Shown here piece by piece: positions 45,801-54,712 of a stretch of 55,048 nt of DNA; positions within the stretch are counted from its first letter, which is position 1, and each line of letters starts with the position of its first letter. The stretch lies in assembly GCA_900319005.1 (NCBI GenBank), contig ONMV01000007.1, positions 1-55,048 on the forward strand, given 5' to 3'. This DNA is from an uncultured Bacteroidales bacterium (GTDB taxonomy: Bacteria > Bacteroidota > Bacteroidia > Bacteroidales > Paludibacteraceae). The notes below the pieces were generated by a model. That model saw only the letters and a program-made list of their open reading frames with translations, did not search any database and was not told where the DNA came from. Made by a program: the position numbers and the translations under genes.

Positions 45801-48800
45801 TCTTCACGGTCGGGGAAGGCACCACTACGGTATAGTTGTAGTTATCCGGTTCGAAGTTAGCAACCATTACGCTATCCAGCATAATACCCGCCAACATAGC
45901 GTTAGCGCTTAGCTTAGGACGAACGGTCACTTGATAGGTATTGGTGGTATGCTCATCCTCTGCCGTTACTACGAAGGAGAATAAATGACCTTGTTCGGAG
46001 AGGGTTTGCGTCGTGGTAATTTGTTGATTGTCTTCTGCTCCTACTGCTGTCAAGACTACCGTCGAATCGGACTCAATCGTATAGTTGAAGTACGATGGAC
46101 TGAACTCGGCATAGGGTTCTCCATTGATGAGGAGAGCAGCCAGGAATGCATTATCACTCTTCTCGGTAGGATAAATCAACTGATAGGTATGATTGACCGA
46201 ACCGTAAACCTGCCATTCCATACCCTCTGCAGATTGAATATGTACCACTGAATCCTGCTCATACTTACGTTCAAAGAGGATAGCTTGGGTCGGTCTGGGT
46301 TCTGTGGTTTCATAGATGTCACCACCCAATGCAGGCCAAGGTGTAGTACCCTTCGTGAACTCATTTATCTGAGCGCTGGTAGTTACCTGCGGATCCTTAC
46401 GACGGATAGTGAAGGTCTGCGTCGTTTTACCATCCTCAGCCGTGATAGTAAACACTGCACTATCAACCGCATAGTTCAGATCTACCAACTGACCTTCTTT
46501 CTTCACAATCTCTACCAACGGCATGGTGTTAGCTTCTACCGAATAGATCAATCGATCTACATCTTCGGTCACTAACGTACCGCTCTCCAACGCCCACATC
46601 TCCGGCATAGCATCGTCACTCTTTGCCTCGCGGAAGACATAGACCTTCGTGATCTCATCGCCATTCTCTGCTTTCACGTTCACAGAGACTGCGTTGCCGT
46701 TCTTGGTCATGGAAACCAATTGGTGAATATTTGCCGGTGTGATGGTCAAGTCCGGTAATTGCTTAGTACCATAAGGCAGGCTTACAAAGAGGGAGTCGCC
46801 TTTCTCAGTAACATCATATGCACCGAAATCAGCCGAATAATCGAGCGTCGTCACCGGTGTACGCTTGAGTACTACGGTATATTCGGTATGGTCGGCAAGG
46901 TTCTCTCCGTAGTTCACTACGCGCGCTTTCAATTCGCCGTTCACCCATTCGCCGTTATTAAGCCATTCGATGGTTTGGGTCTGGTCATGTACCGCTCCGG
47001 TGAATTTCAACGTCGGAAGACCCATAATAGCCTCATCGGCAGCTAAGGTATAAGTAAAGGTATTGCCCTCCTTCACAGTGGATTTACCGTTTACGGTAAC
47101 ACCCGTCAGGTCGGAGTTATAAACAAAGCGGATGTTACGGATTTGCAAGTCCGAACTCTTGGATTCCGATCCACCATATACAGACAGACTATTACCGCTA
47201 AATTCGCTGGAACAAAGTAGAATATTCAATCTCTTTACAGTAAAGTTGTAAGACAAAGCCTGCGAAGCAGTTTTCCACTTGCCCAATTCATTATAATTTC
47301 CACTCAGCGTATATGCTACTTTCTTGCTATCTGTATTGTCCTCGCCTATCGATATCCATGCGTTCCATTGTGAGATTCCGTAACTCATAATCGGCAAATA
47401 ATCAAACTCAAATTTCTCCGGCGTATTACGGAAAGTGGTGTATTTGGAAAGATTGTTTATGAACGAAACCTTCGTATTTCCACCGATTTTCACGCCACTT
47501 GGAAGGCTTAACCCTCCTATGGTTACTGCTCCGGGAATGGAACTATTCAATGCACCACCCCGAATAGTGGATAATATTAATTCTTTATCCCCAATGCGGG
47601 TCACCTCCTTGCCTGTATAATAGGTAAATGTCGAAACAACCGGTTCATAAATGATACCCGCAAACAAATCTGCCGGAACCGTCCACCCTTGCGGCTTATA
47701 TCCGGTCGGATCCTTTATACCTTGGTCAGATATAGATCCCGTCAAACTGGAGCGATAGAAGTGTGCTTTCTCTGTCTGAACCCAATTGAAGGTAAACAGA
47801 TTTTCATCTTCGGAATAATACCAGCAAACGGAATAAGTCTCTCCGCCGGAAACGGTCAGAGTGATTTGTTTCTTCTTGTTGTCCAAAGCGGATTTAGTAA
47901 CGGTCTTTCCTCCAAAAGCGGTACCGACGAAATCAGATAAAGCCGGTTGTGCTGTTACCTTCACGATATAATTATATACATCGGGGCGGAAATTCGGTAC
48001 GGTAGTTCCCTTGAAAGTGAGGTTTTCCAACTTACCATCCGTATCCATCTCGGGCATTTGCGGCACGATGGTATAGGTCACATCCGCTTCGTCCGCACGG
48101 TTAGAGACTGCGATGATCTTCGCACCGCGACGGATACCTCCGTTGTAGAAGTAAACGGACTGCTCGGCATAGTTCTTCTCCACTTTCTTTACCTCGAAGC
48201 TCTTTGCGCCGAACGGCAGATGGAGGATATTCTCCCCCTGTACCGGCTGCAAACTACCATTAATAGTCTCACCCGACGCATTAACATAGCTATAATCCAA
48301 ACTCTTCACTTTGTTCTCGCCTTGCGGTTGTGCTACCGTGTATCGAATCGCATACGTACGCGTATTCGTCCTTGTCTCGTTCGTTACGATGATCTGTGTA
48401 ACACCGCTCAGCGGAGCTTCTATCACATGCACTAACTGACCCGGTTTAGCCTTATAGGTAACATCGTACGGTTCAATTTGGGTGAAGGGTACGTTGAAAT
48501 GGAACTCGGTTGTGCTGACATCCTTACTCTCCCCGTTAATAACCAGACTCTGTAGTTGTGTATCTTCGGATTTCTCTACAGGGAAAGCGATTGTGTACTC
48601 GCCTTTCGACCCATTCTGTGCTACCACTTCGATGCGTGTTACCCCATCAGGGCGAGAGAACCAAGTAGTCACTTTTTGGTTCTCATAAACAGGTACGGGG
48701 AAGATATTCGGTACTACTTTTGTATCACGCGAAAGGGCGATGGTGTAGTCGGTTTTCTCAGGACGGAACCCATCCATCGACACACCGTTCACCAATATAT

Positions 48801-51800
48801 CCGCCAACTGCACATTATTACTCTTGACGCGCGTGTACTCGATCTTATAGCTGTTTTGCGCACCGCTTTGAGCTACCACCAACACCTGTTGGATTGTATC
48901 GTTCGCATTATTCTGCATGATCGTCTGTCCTTCTCGTGATTCGACGATGAGTTCAGGCAGCTGGGCACCCTCCTCTATTGTTGCGGTATAGGCAAACGTG
49001 TTGGGATCGAAAGCCGGCGTCATCGCTATCGGCGCGATACTCAGGTTCGCCAACGTTGCGTCGTCATACTGCGCAATCATATACTGCACGGTATAAGTAG
49101 CCTCTTCGCCGTTCTCAGCCAAGACGGTGATACCCCATTTGCCGGGTGCCAACTGACCGAAGAAGAGCACCTGTGCCTCGTTGGACGCCAGATAAGTGAT
49201 CTCCGGATAAACGCTGCCGGCAGCCAGATGATAGGTATAGTTCAGTTCCTCCGGCTTGAAACCGTCAATGAGCGTTCCGTTCGCATAGATCGCTTGGAGG
49301 GTGTTGTCTCCGGAGAGCGTACGGGTGAAGGAAACGGAATAGATCGCTTTCAATCCTTCATGCTCCACATGCAGATAAGCCGTGTTGCCTTTCCATAGCA
49401 CGCTGATGTGCATATTCTCACCGATACCTTCTACGGTCGGCTGTTCGTTGTTTTCCAGCGTTACATCGTAGTGCATCTTTGTCGGTTCGAAGCCCCCAAC
49501 GCTCTTCCCGTTATAGCGAATATCGCTCAACTGCACCGTTGCAGGGGGTGCTTTGGTAAATTCGATGGTATAGAGCGAGTTGCTCTCCTCCATCTCCACG
49601 AGGATTGTAGCTGTTCCGGCAGCGTACGGCGCGGTGATGGTCACCTGTTGCTCCTCCACTCCCTTGACTGCAACGATCTTCGGACATGTCTCGCCCGTCA
49701 GCGGATAGGTATATTCGTATTGGTCTTTGCGGAATCCGGGCAGCAAGATCGTATCGTTACCTTCCACCAGCAGAATGCTGTCAAGTTGCGTGCTGGCAGC
49801 TGAGGGAACGAGGAACTTGAGTTTATAGGTACGTTTGTCATCGTTCTCCGCTTTGACGGTCAGACGCACGATACGTTTGTTGTTCTCATCCCATTTCTTG
49901 GTCACTACCTGACCCGATTCACTCAAGTCCCAAGTTACGTCCGGCATATCGACACGTCCCGTATCCAACGTAAACGTATAATCGGTAAGCTCCGGATGGA
50001 AGCCCGGAAGCGGGGTGACGGTACCTTTGACGGTATCGTTGATATAGATCATCTGAAGGGCGGTGTTGCCCGAGAGTTCATAGACGAACTTGATCGTGTA
50101 GGTACGGCTTGCACCGTTCACAGGGCGCACCGAGATCTTGTATTTGCCGTTCGGCGAAGTAGTAGGATAGATGTCAATAGTCTGATATTGTGCATCCTGT
50201 GCTTCGTAGGTAACGGTCGGCAGCGAGTCGTTCTCTAATTTGACCCAGTATTCATTGCGTTGCGGATCGAAGGCTATCGGGTGATAGTTCTCGTCCTGCA
50301 AGTCATAGTACGGACCGACGCTCAGGGATTTGAGGGTGTTATCCTTGTATTGGAGCACCTCAAAAGTGATATAGTAATTGGTGGTGCTTCCGTTACCGGC
50401 TGTGACGGAGATACGCATTCTTCCGTTCACGCTGGTAGGAGCGGAGATGGAGATGGTCTGGAACTCATCATGGGCGATCGGTTCAACTACCGGAAAAGTC
50501 TCCATCGTCGTACCGATCGGGAGTGCGTACCGGTACTCCGTTTTCTCCGGATCGAAGCCCTCCAACGGCACACCGCCTATAGTGATTCCGGAGAGCGTGG
50601 AGATCTCGGATTTCTCCGCGGAGAAAACGATCTTGTAGATGGATTGGTCGGTACCGTTTCCTGCGGTCACTTTGACTTTCACCGTTCCGTCCACTACGCC
50701 CGGTTCGAGCGTGAGGATATCAATCGTTTGGGTATCTTCACCCTTGGTAGCGATGATCTGCGGCAGCTCGGTAGCACCCATCATCAGGTTGACGTAATAC
50801 GTCATGTTCTCCGGATCGAAGGACAGGACGGTCGGTTCGCCTTGTTTGGCGGGATTGACGCGGGCAATCTTATCGCCGATCACCTGCAGATCTGCCAGAT
50901 GCGAATAAGAGGACGCCTCTTTCTTGAAGTTCAGTTTATACACTTTCGGCGTCGGGTTACCCGGCGTAGAGACGCTGATCTGGTATTGACCCCCGTCCAC
51001 TACGTCCGGCGCTTTGTAGGTGATAGTCTGTTCACCTGCCGGATAAGCGGAAACGGCTTCGACGGTCGGCATATCATCCGTAGAGACGGACACCTTATAG
51101 ACGGTCTGAGCCGGCGAGAAACCCGGGATAGGTTTGCCGTTCACGAGGATGGACCGGAGGGTGTTATCCTTGAGCAGTCCGATAGAGAACTGCACCGTGT
51201 AGGTCTCCTTTATTTTCTTGCTCGGAGAGGTCACTACCAGCGTTGCTTTGCCCGTCGGAGAGGTAGCTTGGGTCGCTGAAACGGTCTGTTTCTCTTCCGC
51301 TAATGTGTACAGCACTTCCGGCGTCTCGGTCGTACCATACGGCAACTCAACGTTGTAGTTATTCTTTCCGAAACTGTAATCGCTCAGGGCTATCGTGTCG
51401 TTGCCTAATACGTATGAGATCCCCGCCAACTTGGCGTTATCGCTCTCGGCGCGCTGGAAGAGGATACGATAGGTAGTAGTGGAGCTATTATCCTCCGCGG
51501 TAACGGTGATAGTCGTCTCTTTGCCGTTGAGGTCACCCGGGGCAATAGCAATCTCCGAGCCTTGCAACTTACGGCCCGGGAAATTGAAGGTTTTAGTGAA
51601 CTTGGACTTACGCTCATATCCCTCGCCTTTCGTGGAGAGGGTTCCTGCACCGCGCCATGCTTCGATCGAGGGAATGGAAGTAGCGTCTGTTCCCAGCGAA
51701 TAAACCTGCACTTCAGTAGAGTTAGGGTCGAAGGCGTTCCATTTCTTACCGCCCACCCAGAGCTCCTGGATTTTCGAGGAGTAAATCAATTCCACATCAT

Positions 51801-52581
51801 CGACGTACAAAGCATTATCTACGTAAATACCGTCGTTGGCACGGAAGTTAGGATAGTTGGAAGCCGAGAAGAGCATGTTACAATTCGTCGGCACGAGATC
51901 GTTCATGTAATAAATAGGCACTACGACGCGTGTCCACGTGTTATAGAGTTTGCGGTCATGCAGCCATCCTTCGGCTACCTGCTTTGCCAGAACAGCGGTA
52001 CCACACTCGTTACCGTCCAATACTTGGCGGACATCCGACTCCTCGTTAACGATATAATCCGGTGTCTCGGTACAGGATCCGGCTTTGTTCAGGAATTTCT
52101 TTCCTTTGGAGTCTCCCTGCCATGCGTAATAGAGGATATGAAAATCCTCCTTGTCGGTATTATTACCCGTACGCTTGATCCATACGGCTACGGAGTCCGG
52201 ACGATGGTCAAACTTAATACCTCCCTTCGAACCGGCTGTAGCCGAGTTGGTGTCCAGACCTTTGAGGTACTGCCATGCTTCCGCGAGCGAGAAATAACCC
52301 GGAGCGTTCTCTGTAATACCCGCTGCTCCCACCTCTTGACCTTTCGTCATGGCACAATAACCGGTACGGCCGTTATCGCGATACATAAAATTGAAACGGA
52401 AGGTAAGACCGATGGCACTCTGCTCCACATTCGAACCATGCCAATGCTTCGGTTGGATCTGTCCGTTAAAAGCGCTACCCGACCAATCCTCGAAATGAGG
52501 GTCCGGCAACTGGAAATCCGTTGCTGCAAACGCTGTGACTGCGATTAGCAACAGTACTGTTTGGAATAAAAACTTTTTCAT
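42835..52581 (-). CDS. Giant secreted repeat protein: two PCMD-like domains, about 30 cadherin-like beta-sandwich repeats, sorting domain
   Basis: A 3248-aa extracellular protein. Signal peptide: MKKFLFQTVLLLIAVTAFA. Residues about 20-265 resemble the PCMD (putative carbohydrate metabolism) domain of Bacteroidota (FQLPDPHFEDW, GYCAMTKG, VDNALYVDDVELIY). About 15 repeats of 85-95 aa follow to about 1585, each like xxLxxIxVNGxxxxGFxPxx, then Y.V.LP.G....P.V and an I.V.AEDG...TY.I.F end, matching the cadherin-like beta-sandwich pattern. A second PCMD-like domain (about 1585-1820) and about 15 more repeats (1820-3130) follow. The last 110 residues (FMLYDQAGRQLL, GQIYFYGF, KSGKIIAMP) look like a type IX sorting domain. 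Probably a surface adhesin or stalk for glycan contact (inference). Confidence 0.88.
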   Translation of the reverse strand: MKKFLFQTVLLLIAVTAFAATDFQLPDPHFEDWSGSAFNGQIQPKHWHGSNVEQSAIGLTFRFNFMYRDNGRTGYCAMTKGQEVGAAGITENAPGYFSLAEAWQYLKGLDTNSATAGSKGGIKFDHRPDSVAVWIKRTGNNTDKEDFHILYYAWQGDSKGKKFLNKAGSCTETPDYIVNEESDVRQVLDGNECGTAVLAKQVAEGWLHDRKLYNTWTRVVVPIYYMNDLVPTNCNMLFSASNYPNFRANDGIYVDNALYVDDVELIYSSKIQELWVGGKKWNAFDPNSTEVQVYSLGTDATSIPSIEAWRGAGTLSTKGEGYERKSKFTKTFNFPGRKLQGSEIAIAPGDLNGKETTITVTAEDNSSTTTYRILFQRAESDNAKLAGISYVLGNDTIALSDYSFGKNNYNVELPYGTTETPEVLYTLAEEKQTVSATQATSPTGKATLVVTSPSKKIKETYTVQFSIGLLKDNTLRSILVNGKPIPGFSPAQTVYKVSVSTDDMPTVEAVSAYPAGEQTITYKAPDVVDGGQYQISVSTPGNPTPKVYKLNFKKEASSYSHLADLQVIGDKIARVNPAKQGEPTVLSFDPENMTYYVNLMMGATELPQIIATKGEDTQTIDILTLEPGVVDGTVKVKVTAGNGTDQSIYKIVFSAEKSEISTLSGITIGGVPLEGFDPEKTEYRYALPIGTTMETFPVVEPIAHDEFQTISISAPTSVNGRMRISVTAGNGSTTNYYITFEVLQYKDNTLKSLSVGPYYDLQDENYHPIAFDPQRNEYWVKLENDSLPTVTYEAQDAQYQTIDIYPTTSPNGKYKISVRPVNGASRTYTIKFVYELSGNTALQMIYINDTVKGTVTPLPGFHPELTDYTFTLDTGRVDMPDVTWDLSESGQVVTKKWDENNKRIVRLTVKAENDDKRTYKLKFLVPSAASTQLDSILLVEGNDTILLPGFRKDQYEYTYPLTGETCPKIVAVKGVEEQQVTITAPYAAGTATILVEMEESNSLYTIEFTKAPPATVQLSDIRYNGKSVGGFEPTKMHYDVTLENNEQPTVEGIGENMHISVLWKGNTAYLHVEHEGLKAIYSVSFTRTLSGDNTLQAIYANGTLIDGFKPEELNYTYHLAAGSVYPEITYLASNEAQVLFFGQLAPGKWGITVLAENGEEATYTVQYMIAQYDDATLANLSIAPIAMTPAFDPNTFAYTATIEEGAQLPELIVESREGQTIMQNNANDTIQQVLVVAQSGAQNSYKIEYTRVKSNNVQLADILVNGVSMDGFRPEKTDYTIALSRDTKVVPNIFPVPVYENQKVTTWFSRPDGVTRIEVVAQNGSKGEYTIAFPVEKSEDTQLQSLVINGESKDVSTTEFHFNVPFTQIEPYDVTYKAKPGQLVHVIEAPLSGVTQIIVTNETRTNTRTYAIRYTVAQPQGENKVKSLDYSYVNASGETINGSLQPVQGENILHLPFGAKSFEVKKVEKNYAEQSVYFYNGGIRRGAKIIAVSNRADEADVTYTIVPQMPEMDTDGKLENLTFKGTTVPNFRPDVYNYIVKVTAQPALSDFVGTAFGGKTVTKSALDNKKKQITLTVSGGETYSVCWYYSEDENLFTFNWVQTEKAHFYRSSLTGSISDQGIKDPTGYKPQGWTVPADLFAGIIYEPVVSTFTYYTGKEVTRIGDKELILSTIRGGALNSSIPGAVTIGGLSLPSGVKIGGNTKVSFINNLSKYTTFRNTPEKFEFDYLPIMSYGISQWNAWISIGEDNTDSKKVAYTLSGNYNELGKWKTASQALSYNFTVKRLNILLCSSEFSGNSLSVYGGSESKSSDLQIRNIRFVYNSDLTGVTVNGKSTVKEGNTFTYTLAADEAIMGLPTLKFTGAVHDQTQTIEWLNNGEWVNGELKARVVNYGENLADHTEYTVVLKRTPVTTLDYSADFGAYDVTEKGDSLFVSLPYGTKQLPDLTITPANIHQLVSMTKNGNAVSVNVKAENGDEITKVYVFREAKSDDAMPEMWALESGTLVTEDVDRLIYSVEANTMPLVEIVKKEGQLVDLNYAVDSAVFTITAEDGKTTQTFTIRRKDPQVTTSAQINEFTKGTTPWPALGGDIYETTEPRPTQAILFERKYEQDSVVHIQSAEGMEWQVYGSVNHTYQLIYPTEKSDNAFLAALLINGEPYAEFSPSYFNYTIESDSTVVLTAVGAEDNQQITTTQTLSEQGHLFSFVVTAEDEHTTNTYQVTVRPKLSANAMLAGIMLDSVMVANFEPDNYNYTVVVPSPTVKTKQPKMPNVSYLVGHPGQRVSLQTGELNGEETILTVTSEDGNANAYYYLTINAAPSHCSDLTGIIINGEALDYFEAGRHFYSVSLKTDDINIDYTSDDRFQKVETRVGVITAGHQYRDTLRVTAEDGTSSDYIIEIYVENQSNDAQLANILFDGKPMDKFDSDLSFDGGNNNYVIPLKGSKVLPEVSAQLKMDGQKVEIEHQHEEKTDIFLLHVTAVDGVTTNTYMLRFNQQKSDNSLLQEIELGSLPIEGFDPYTYFYSFTLKTGEAMPKISVTPQDENATYSITNNNGLVTILVMAEDYEDDKNHKTTYTLSFNVKLSSKATLDYILANRDTLKNYNPEVFYYSDTLTVGSKQFPDLYWPDDEEFPTVKLDTVEYDSIAKTLVRQITVTAEDTTYVNQYTISYKINKSENDRLQGILVNGNELKPFDPNVLEYKYKTLTAAEAAALDGQYLRIEPILGDEWQKCKVDTLMDVSVDKTLDYKYAITVTAESGNQSRTYTVQFPVELSSDATPIEIKYGNSRVPGWDPEKPNYRVEIGLGEEIPVISVTKREEAQTYEIMPEGDVVKVIVTAEDGTQMTYVLTFERVKSDIATLANIIITDKGKQLPYDMFFFESDIAEYTIVMPYDPARTSYDVPEIKCIPTDTLQHVEMVENELSVVKKEVLILVVSPNEENETVYKLTFVFNRNNDASLTSVTVGEQTVEFAEMEYTETISLPFGTETKYTLEDITEIVTGDPLAKKEVALDEKGTITIRVIAQDETTDRTYTIYQELGKDTCNTLQMIYLDELELEGYMPDLDTVYVYKLKNGAGIPSITVKKTSENVAIETDSKELEDGTYAIMHKNQPGDTIQIECVSLSGEKRIYRIYFEVSGINYGRPHPSANDVFLRRVGKFQLFVATINSDVTFMLYDQAGRQLLAEKVPVADPNDIEVAKSAFKDNEEDGGQGKDVLLDVIDFSCGKLIDIKPGQIYFYGFISTNGYFKSGKIIAMP

Positions 52582-52772
52582 ATCGAAATATTAATTTTTC
52601 ATTATTAATTTATTTACGATTTACAGATTTACCATTTACGATTTATTTACGATTTGCCGCTTCGCAGGATTTACAATTTACGTTACGAACAATCGTCAAT
52701 AATTATAATTCGTCAATCAATCGTACCTCGTCAATCGTCCAATCGTCAATTACTAAAAGGCGCATTCTTTAT
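52582..52772 (-). repeat. Microrepeat-filled leader of the giant protein gene
   Basis: The 190-nt untranslated leader consists largely of imperfect tandem units: ATTTACGATTTACAGATTT and TTTACGATTTATTTACGATT near 52610-52660, then CGTCAATAATT/CGTCAATCAATCGT/CGTCAATCGTCCAATCGTC up to 52750. No ORF or convincing ribosome-binding sequence is seen in it. The unit type is shared with the ferredoxin leader. Confidence 0.7.
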
Positions 52773-52778
52773 CGGGTG

Positions 52779-52809
52779 CAAAGGTACTGCTTTTTTGTCA
52801 AGTCCACAA
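52779..52809 (-). promoter_or_regulatory. Promoter of the giant protein gene
   Basis: Minus-strand TTG (52807-52809), 20-bp spacer, TACCTTTG (52779-52786). Confidence 0.75.
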
Positions 52810-52850
52810 TAACGATTATTACGAAAAAGGACACGATTGTTAAGTACATA

Positions 52851-52881
52851 TCTAAAAATATGCCCCGCAAAGGGCATATTT
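52851..52881 (-). terminator. Terminator after the vWA-like lipoprotein gene
   Basis: 10-bp stem AAATATGCCC/GGGCATATTT (52856-52865 with 52872-52881), 6-nt loop, followed on the minus strand by a T run. It separates this gene from the giant protein promoter. Confidence 0.8.
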
Positions 52882-52919
52882 AATAGTCAATCTTTAAGAT
52901 TTTTCGGAAAATAGGATAA

Positions 52920-54137
52920 TTATTTAGCCGAAGTCTTGGTAGGCGAAGTCGATTTCAAAACAATATCCAAGATATCCTCCATGGCTTTTTGTTCGTTCTT
53001 GGTCTGGTCTCCGAGCGAAGTGCTCTCATCCATGATCAAAAGCACATAGGCATTCGTATTCGCCAGTTTGGATAGTTCGTACTCCGTGTTGGTTTCGAAA
53101 TACTTGCCATGCTCCTGAGTGGCATGTTTGATATGAAATTTCTTGTCATTGAGATGAATCTCTTCCAGCCGGAAGACGGCAGACAGTTCTTTGCTGTCAT
53201 TGATGGCGTAAAGTTCTTTGATGGGCTTGGGTTTGCCCGAGGCACTTTTCATGACGGTCACATTATCAGGATATTCAATGTCCGTCAGGCACCATTTGAA
53301 CCATTTTTTCTTGAGCGTTCCCTCTATTTGTATTTTTTCTTTCTTATCATTCTCGAGGATCATACGTACCCGCTGATTGCGATACCCCGTCGGAACATAA
53401 AATTCAAATCCTGAGGAAGCGAAGAGCTCCTGAAAATCTCTGGTGATCTCCTTGAAATCCGTCCCGAGAATGACTTCCGGCACTGCCGCACCCTTCGATG
53501 CGCCACGATAGGATTGCATATCCTCATTGGCTGCTTTGAGGATATCCTCTTTGGTCGTCAATCCCCGTTTGGCGAGGTTAGCCTGCATATCCTTGCCTAC
53601 GAATAGAATGGGGAAAATCTGGAACGTGTTTTGCCTCGGTTTACAAACACCCATCGCGTTCTTGATTTTTTTCTGGATACGTTTGACGTATTGATCCTCG
53701 CTGTTGATGAACCAAAGTTGCTTCTTGTTCTTCGCCAGTTGGACGCTGGCATTATCCAGTCCATCGGTCATATAGACAATGAAATACTTGGTATTAGGAT
53801 CATTCTTGAACTGATGTTTGCGCACATATTCAATACGATCCAAACCGAGATCCAAAGCATAATAACCGGTAGTCTGATGTCCTTGTTTCTTCTGACGGAT
53901 AAAGGATTTCAGATTGGCTACTTCCTTTTTGTCAACCCCGTTTTTGGTATACAAGGACACGGGATCCGATTGATAATATAAGTTCTTGAATTTACCGTCC
54001 TTGTGCGTATAAGTGGTGGTCACATCGTCGCCAAAACGTATGGCATCGCCCATAATCGCCTCATGCTGAGTACGACAAGAGACGCATACCAACAGACTCA
54101 CCAACAAGATAAATAATGGAAAATAAGTTCTATTCAT
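52920..54137 (-). CDS. Lipoprotein with von Willebrand A-like domain in permuted order
   Basis: A 405-aa lipoprotein (signal MNRTYFPLFILLVSLLVCVS, Cys21). The three metal-site motifs of a von Willebrand A domain are present in unusual order. The Thr motif comes first (HQTTGYYALDLGLDRI, T89/T90), then the Asp motif (FIVYMTDGLDN, D125), and DxSxS only at the C-terminus (YVLLIMDESTSLG, D370/S372/S374), followed by an amphipathic helix. In the normal fold DxSxS precedes the other two. The N-terminus (AIRFGDDVTT) fits the strand that normally follows DxSxS and its helix, so the domain reads as circularly permuted. A beta-rich segment (about 225-330) lies between. It follows a small lipoprotein gene by 10 nt. 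Confidence 0.72.
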   Translation of the reverse strand: MNRTYFPLFILLVSLLVCVSCRTQHEAIMGDAIRFGDDVTTTYTHKDGKFKNLYYQSDPVSLYTKNGVDKKEVANLKSFIRQKKQGHQTTGYYALDLGLDRIEYVRKHQFKNDPNTKYFIVYMTDGLDNASVQLAKNKKQLWFINSEDQYVKRIQKKIKNAMGVCKPRQNTFQIFPILFVGKDMQANLAKRGLTTKEDILKAANEDMQSYRGASKGAAVPEVILGTDFKEITRDFQELFASSGFEFYVPTGYRNQRVRMILENDKKEKIQIEGTLKKKWFKWCLTDIEYPDNVTVMKSASGKPKPIKELYAINDSKELSAVFRLEEIHLNDKKFHIKHATQEHGKYFETNTEYELSKLANTNAYVLLIMDESTSLGDQTKNEQKAMEDILDIVLKSTSPTKTSAK

Positions 54138-54147
54138 TTGTTATCAA

Positions 54148-54576
54148 TTAGTTTTGTTCCGTCAAAGTATAAGTAAAATGCTTACCATCGAAGTCTCCAC
54201 TGAGGGTAACGGTTTTTTGGGTAGCGTTGTATGAGCCGGAGAGGAATTTTTGTCCGGAGAGCGAGTATCCGGTTGTTTTGTCGTATGCTCCTTGCGCGTA
54301 ACGGATGACCACTTCATTGTCGTTCGGAGACATCCACCACTCAAAATAGGAGTTTGCTACAGGAGCTTCGCCGGGCCTTTTAGCCTCCATCGTACACCGA
54401 TAATTCATATGGAAAGAAAACTGCGAATAACTGTCTGCAGAGATTGTCTCACGATACGTCTTTCCGGCAATCGGTTGCGTGGTCGGATCGGCTGTAAAGC
54501 CGCTATCTTTGTCACAAGAAGTGAATGCTACACAAACCAAACTCAGCGCCATTAGTGCAAAAAATACTTTTTTCAT
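54148..54576 (-). CDS. Small beta-rich lipoprotein (lipocalin-like)
   Basis: A 142-aa lipoprotein with signal MKKVFFALMALSLVCVAFTS and Cys21. The mature part consists of alternating short beta strands (GKTYRETIS, SQFSFHMNYRC, SYFEWWMSPNDNEVVIRY, KTVTLSGDFDGKHFTYTL), a pattern seen in small lipocalin-like Bacteroidales lipoproteins. No ligand can be predicted. It has its own promoter and is the first gene of a two-gene operon with the vWA-like lipoprotein, suggesting that they act together at the cell surface or periplasm. Confidence 0.75.
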   Translation of the reverse strand: MKKVFFALMALSLVCVAFTSCDKDSGFTADPTTQPIAGKTYRETISADSYSQFSFHMNYRCTMEAKRPGEAPVANSYFEWWMSPNDNEVVIRYAQGAYDKTTGYSLSGQKFLSGSYNATQKTVTLSGDFDGKHFTYTLTEQN

Positions 54577-54624
54577 AATATCATCATTTTAAGTTGTTCA
54601 TCCATATTTTTTTCAAACACGCTG

Positions 54625-54655
54625 CAAAAGTACAAAAAAATTTGCATATATGCAA
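54625..54655 (-). promoter_or_regulatory. Promoter of the two-lipoprotein operon
   Basis: Minus-strand TTG (54653-54655) inside TTTGCATATATGCAAA, 20-bp spacer, TACTTTTG (54625-54632). Confidence 0.76.
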
Positions 54656-54659
54656 ATAA

Positions 54660-54700
54660 AAAAGAGAAAATCGCCCGAAAGAGAGCGATTTTCCTTTTTT
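54660..54700 (-). terminator. Bidirectional-looking terminator after the right-edge gene
   Basis: 9-bp stem GAAAATCGC/GCGATTTTC (54666-54674 with 54685-54693), 10-nt loop, with A/T runs on both sides so that T runs follow it on either strand. It lies just downstream of the minus-strand gene at the window edge. Confidence 0.75.
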
Positions 54701-54712
54701 TAGCCTTGGGCG

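Noticed and set aside
50260-52548. Two long plus-strand frames (339 and 328 codons) opposite the giant protein
   Set aside because: They are shadows produced by codon bias of the repeat-rich gene on the other strand; their sequences are low in motifs and follow the sandwich repeat period.
52600-52760. Possible CRISPR array
   Set aside because: The repeat units are about 7-14 bp, imperfect and without unique spacers of constant length; no cas genes are nearby.
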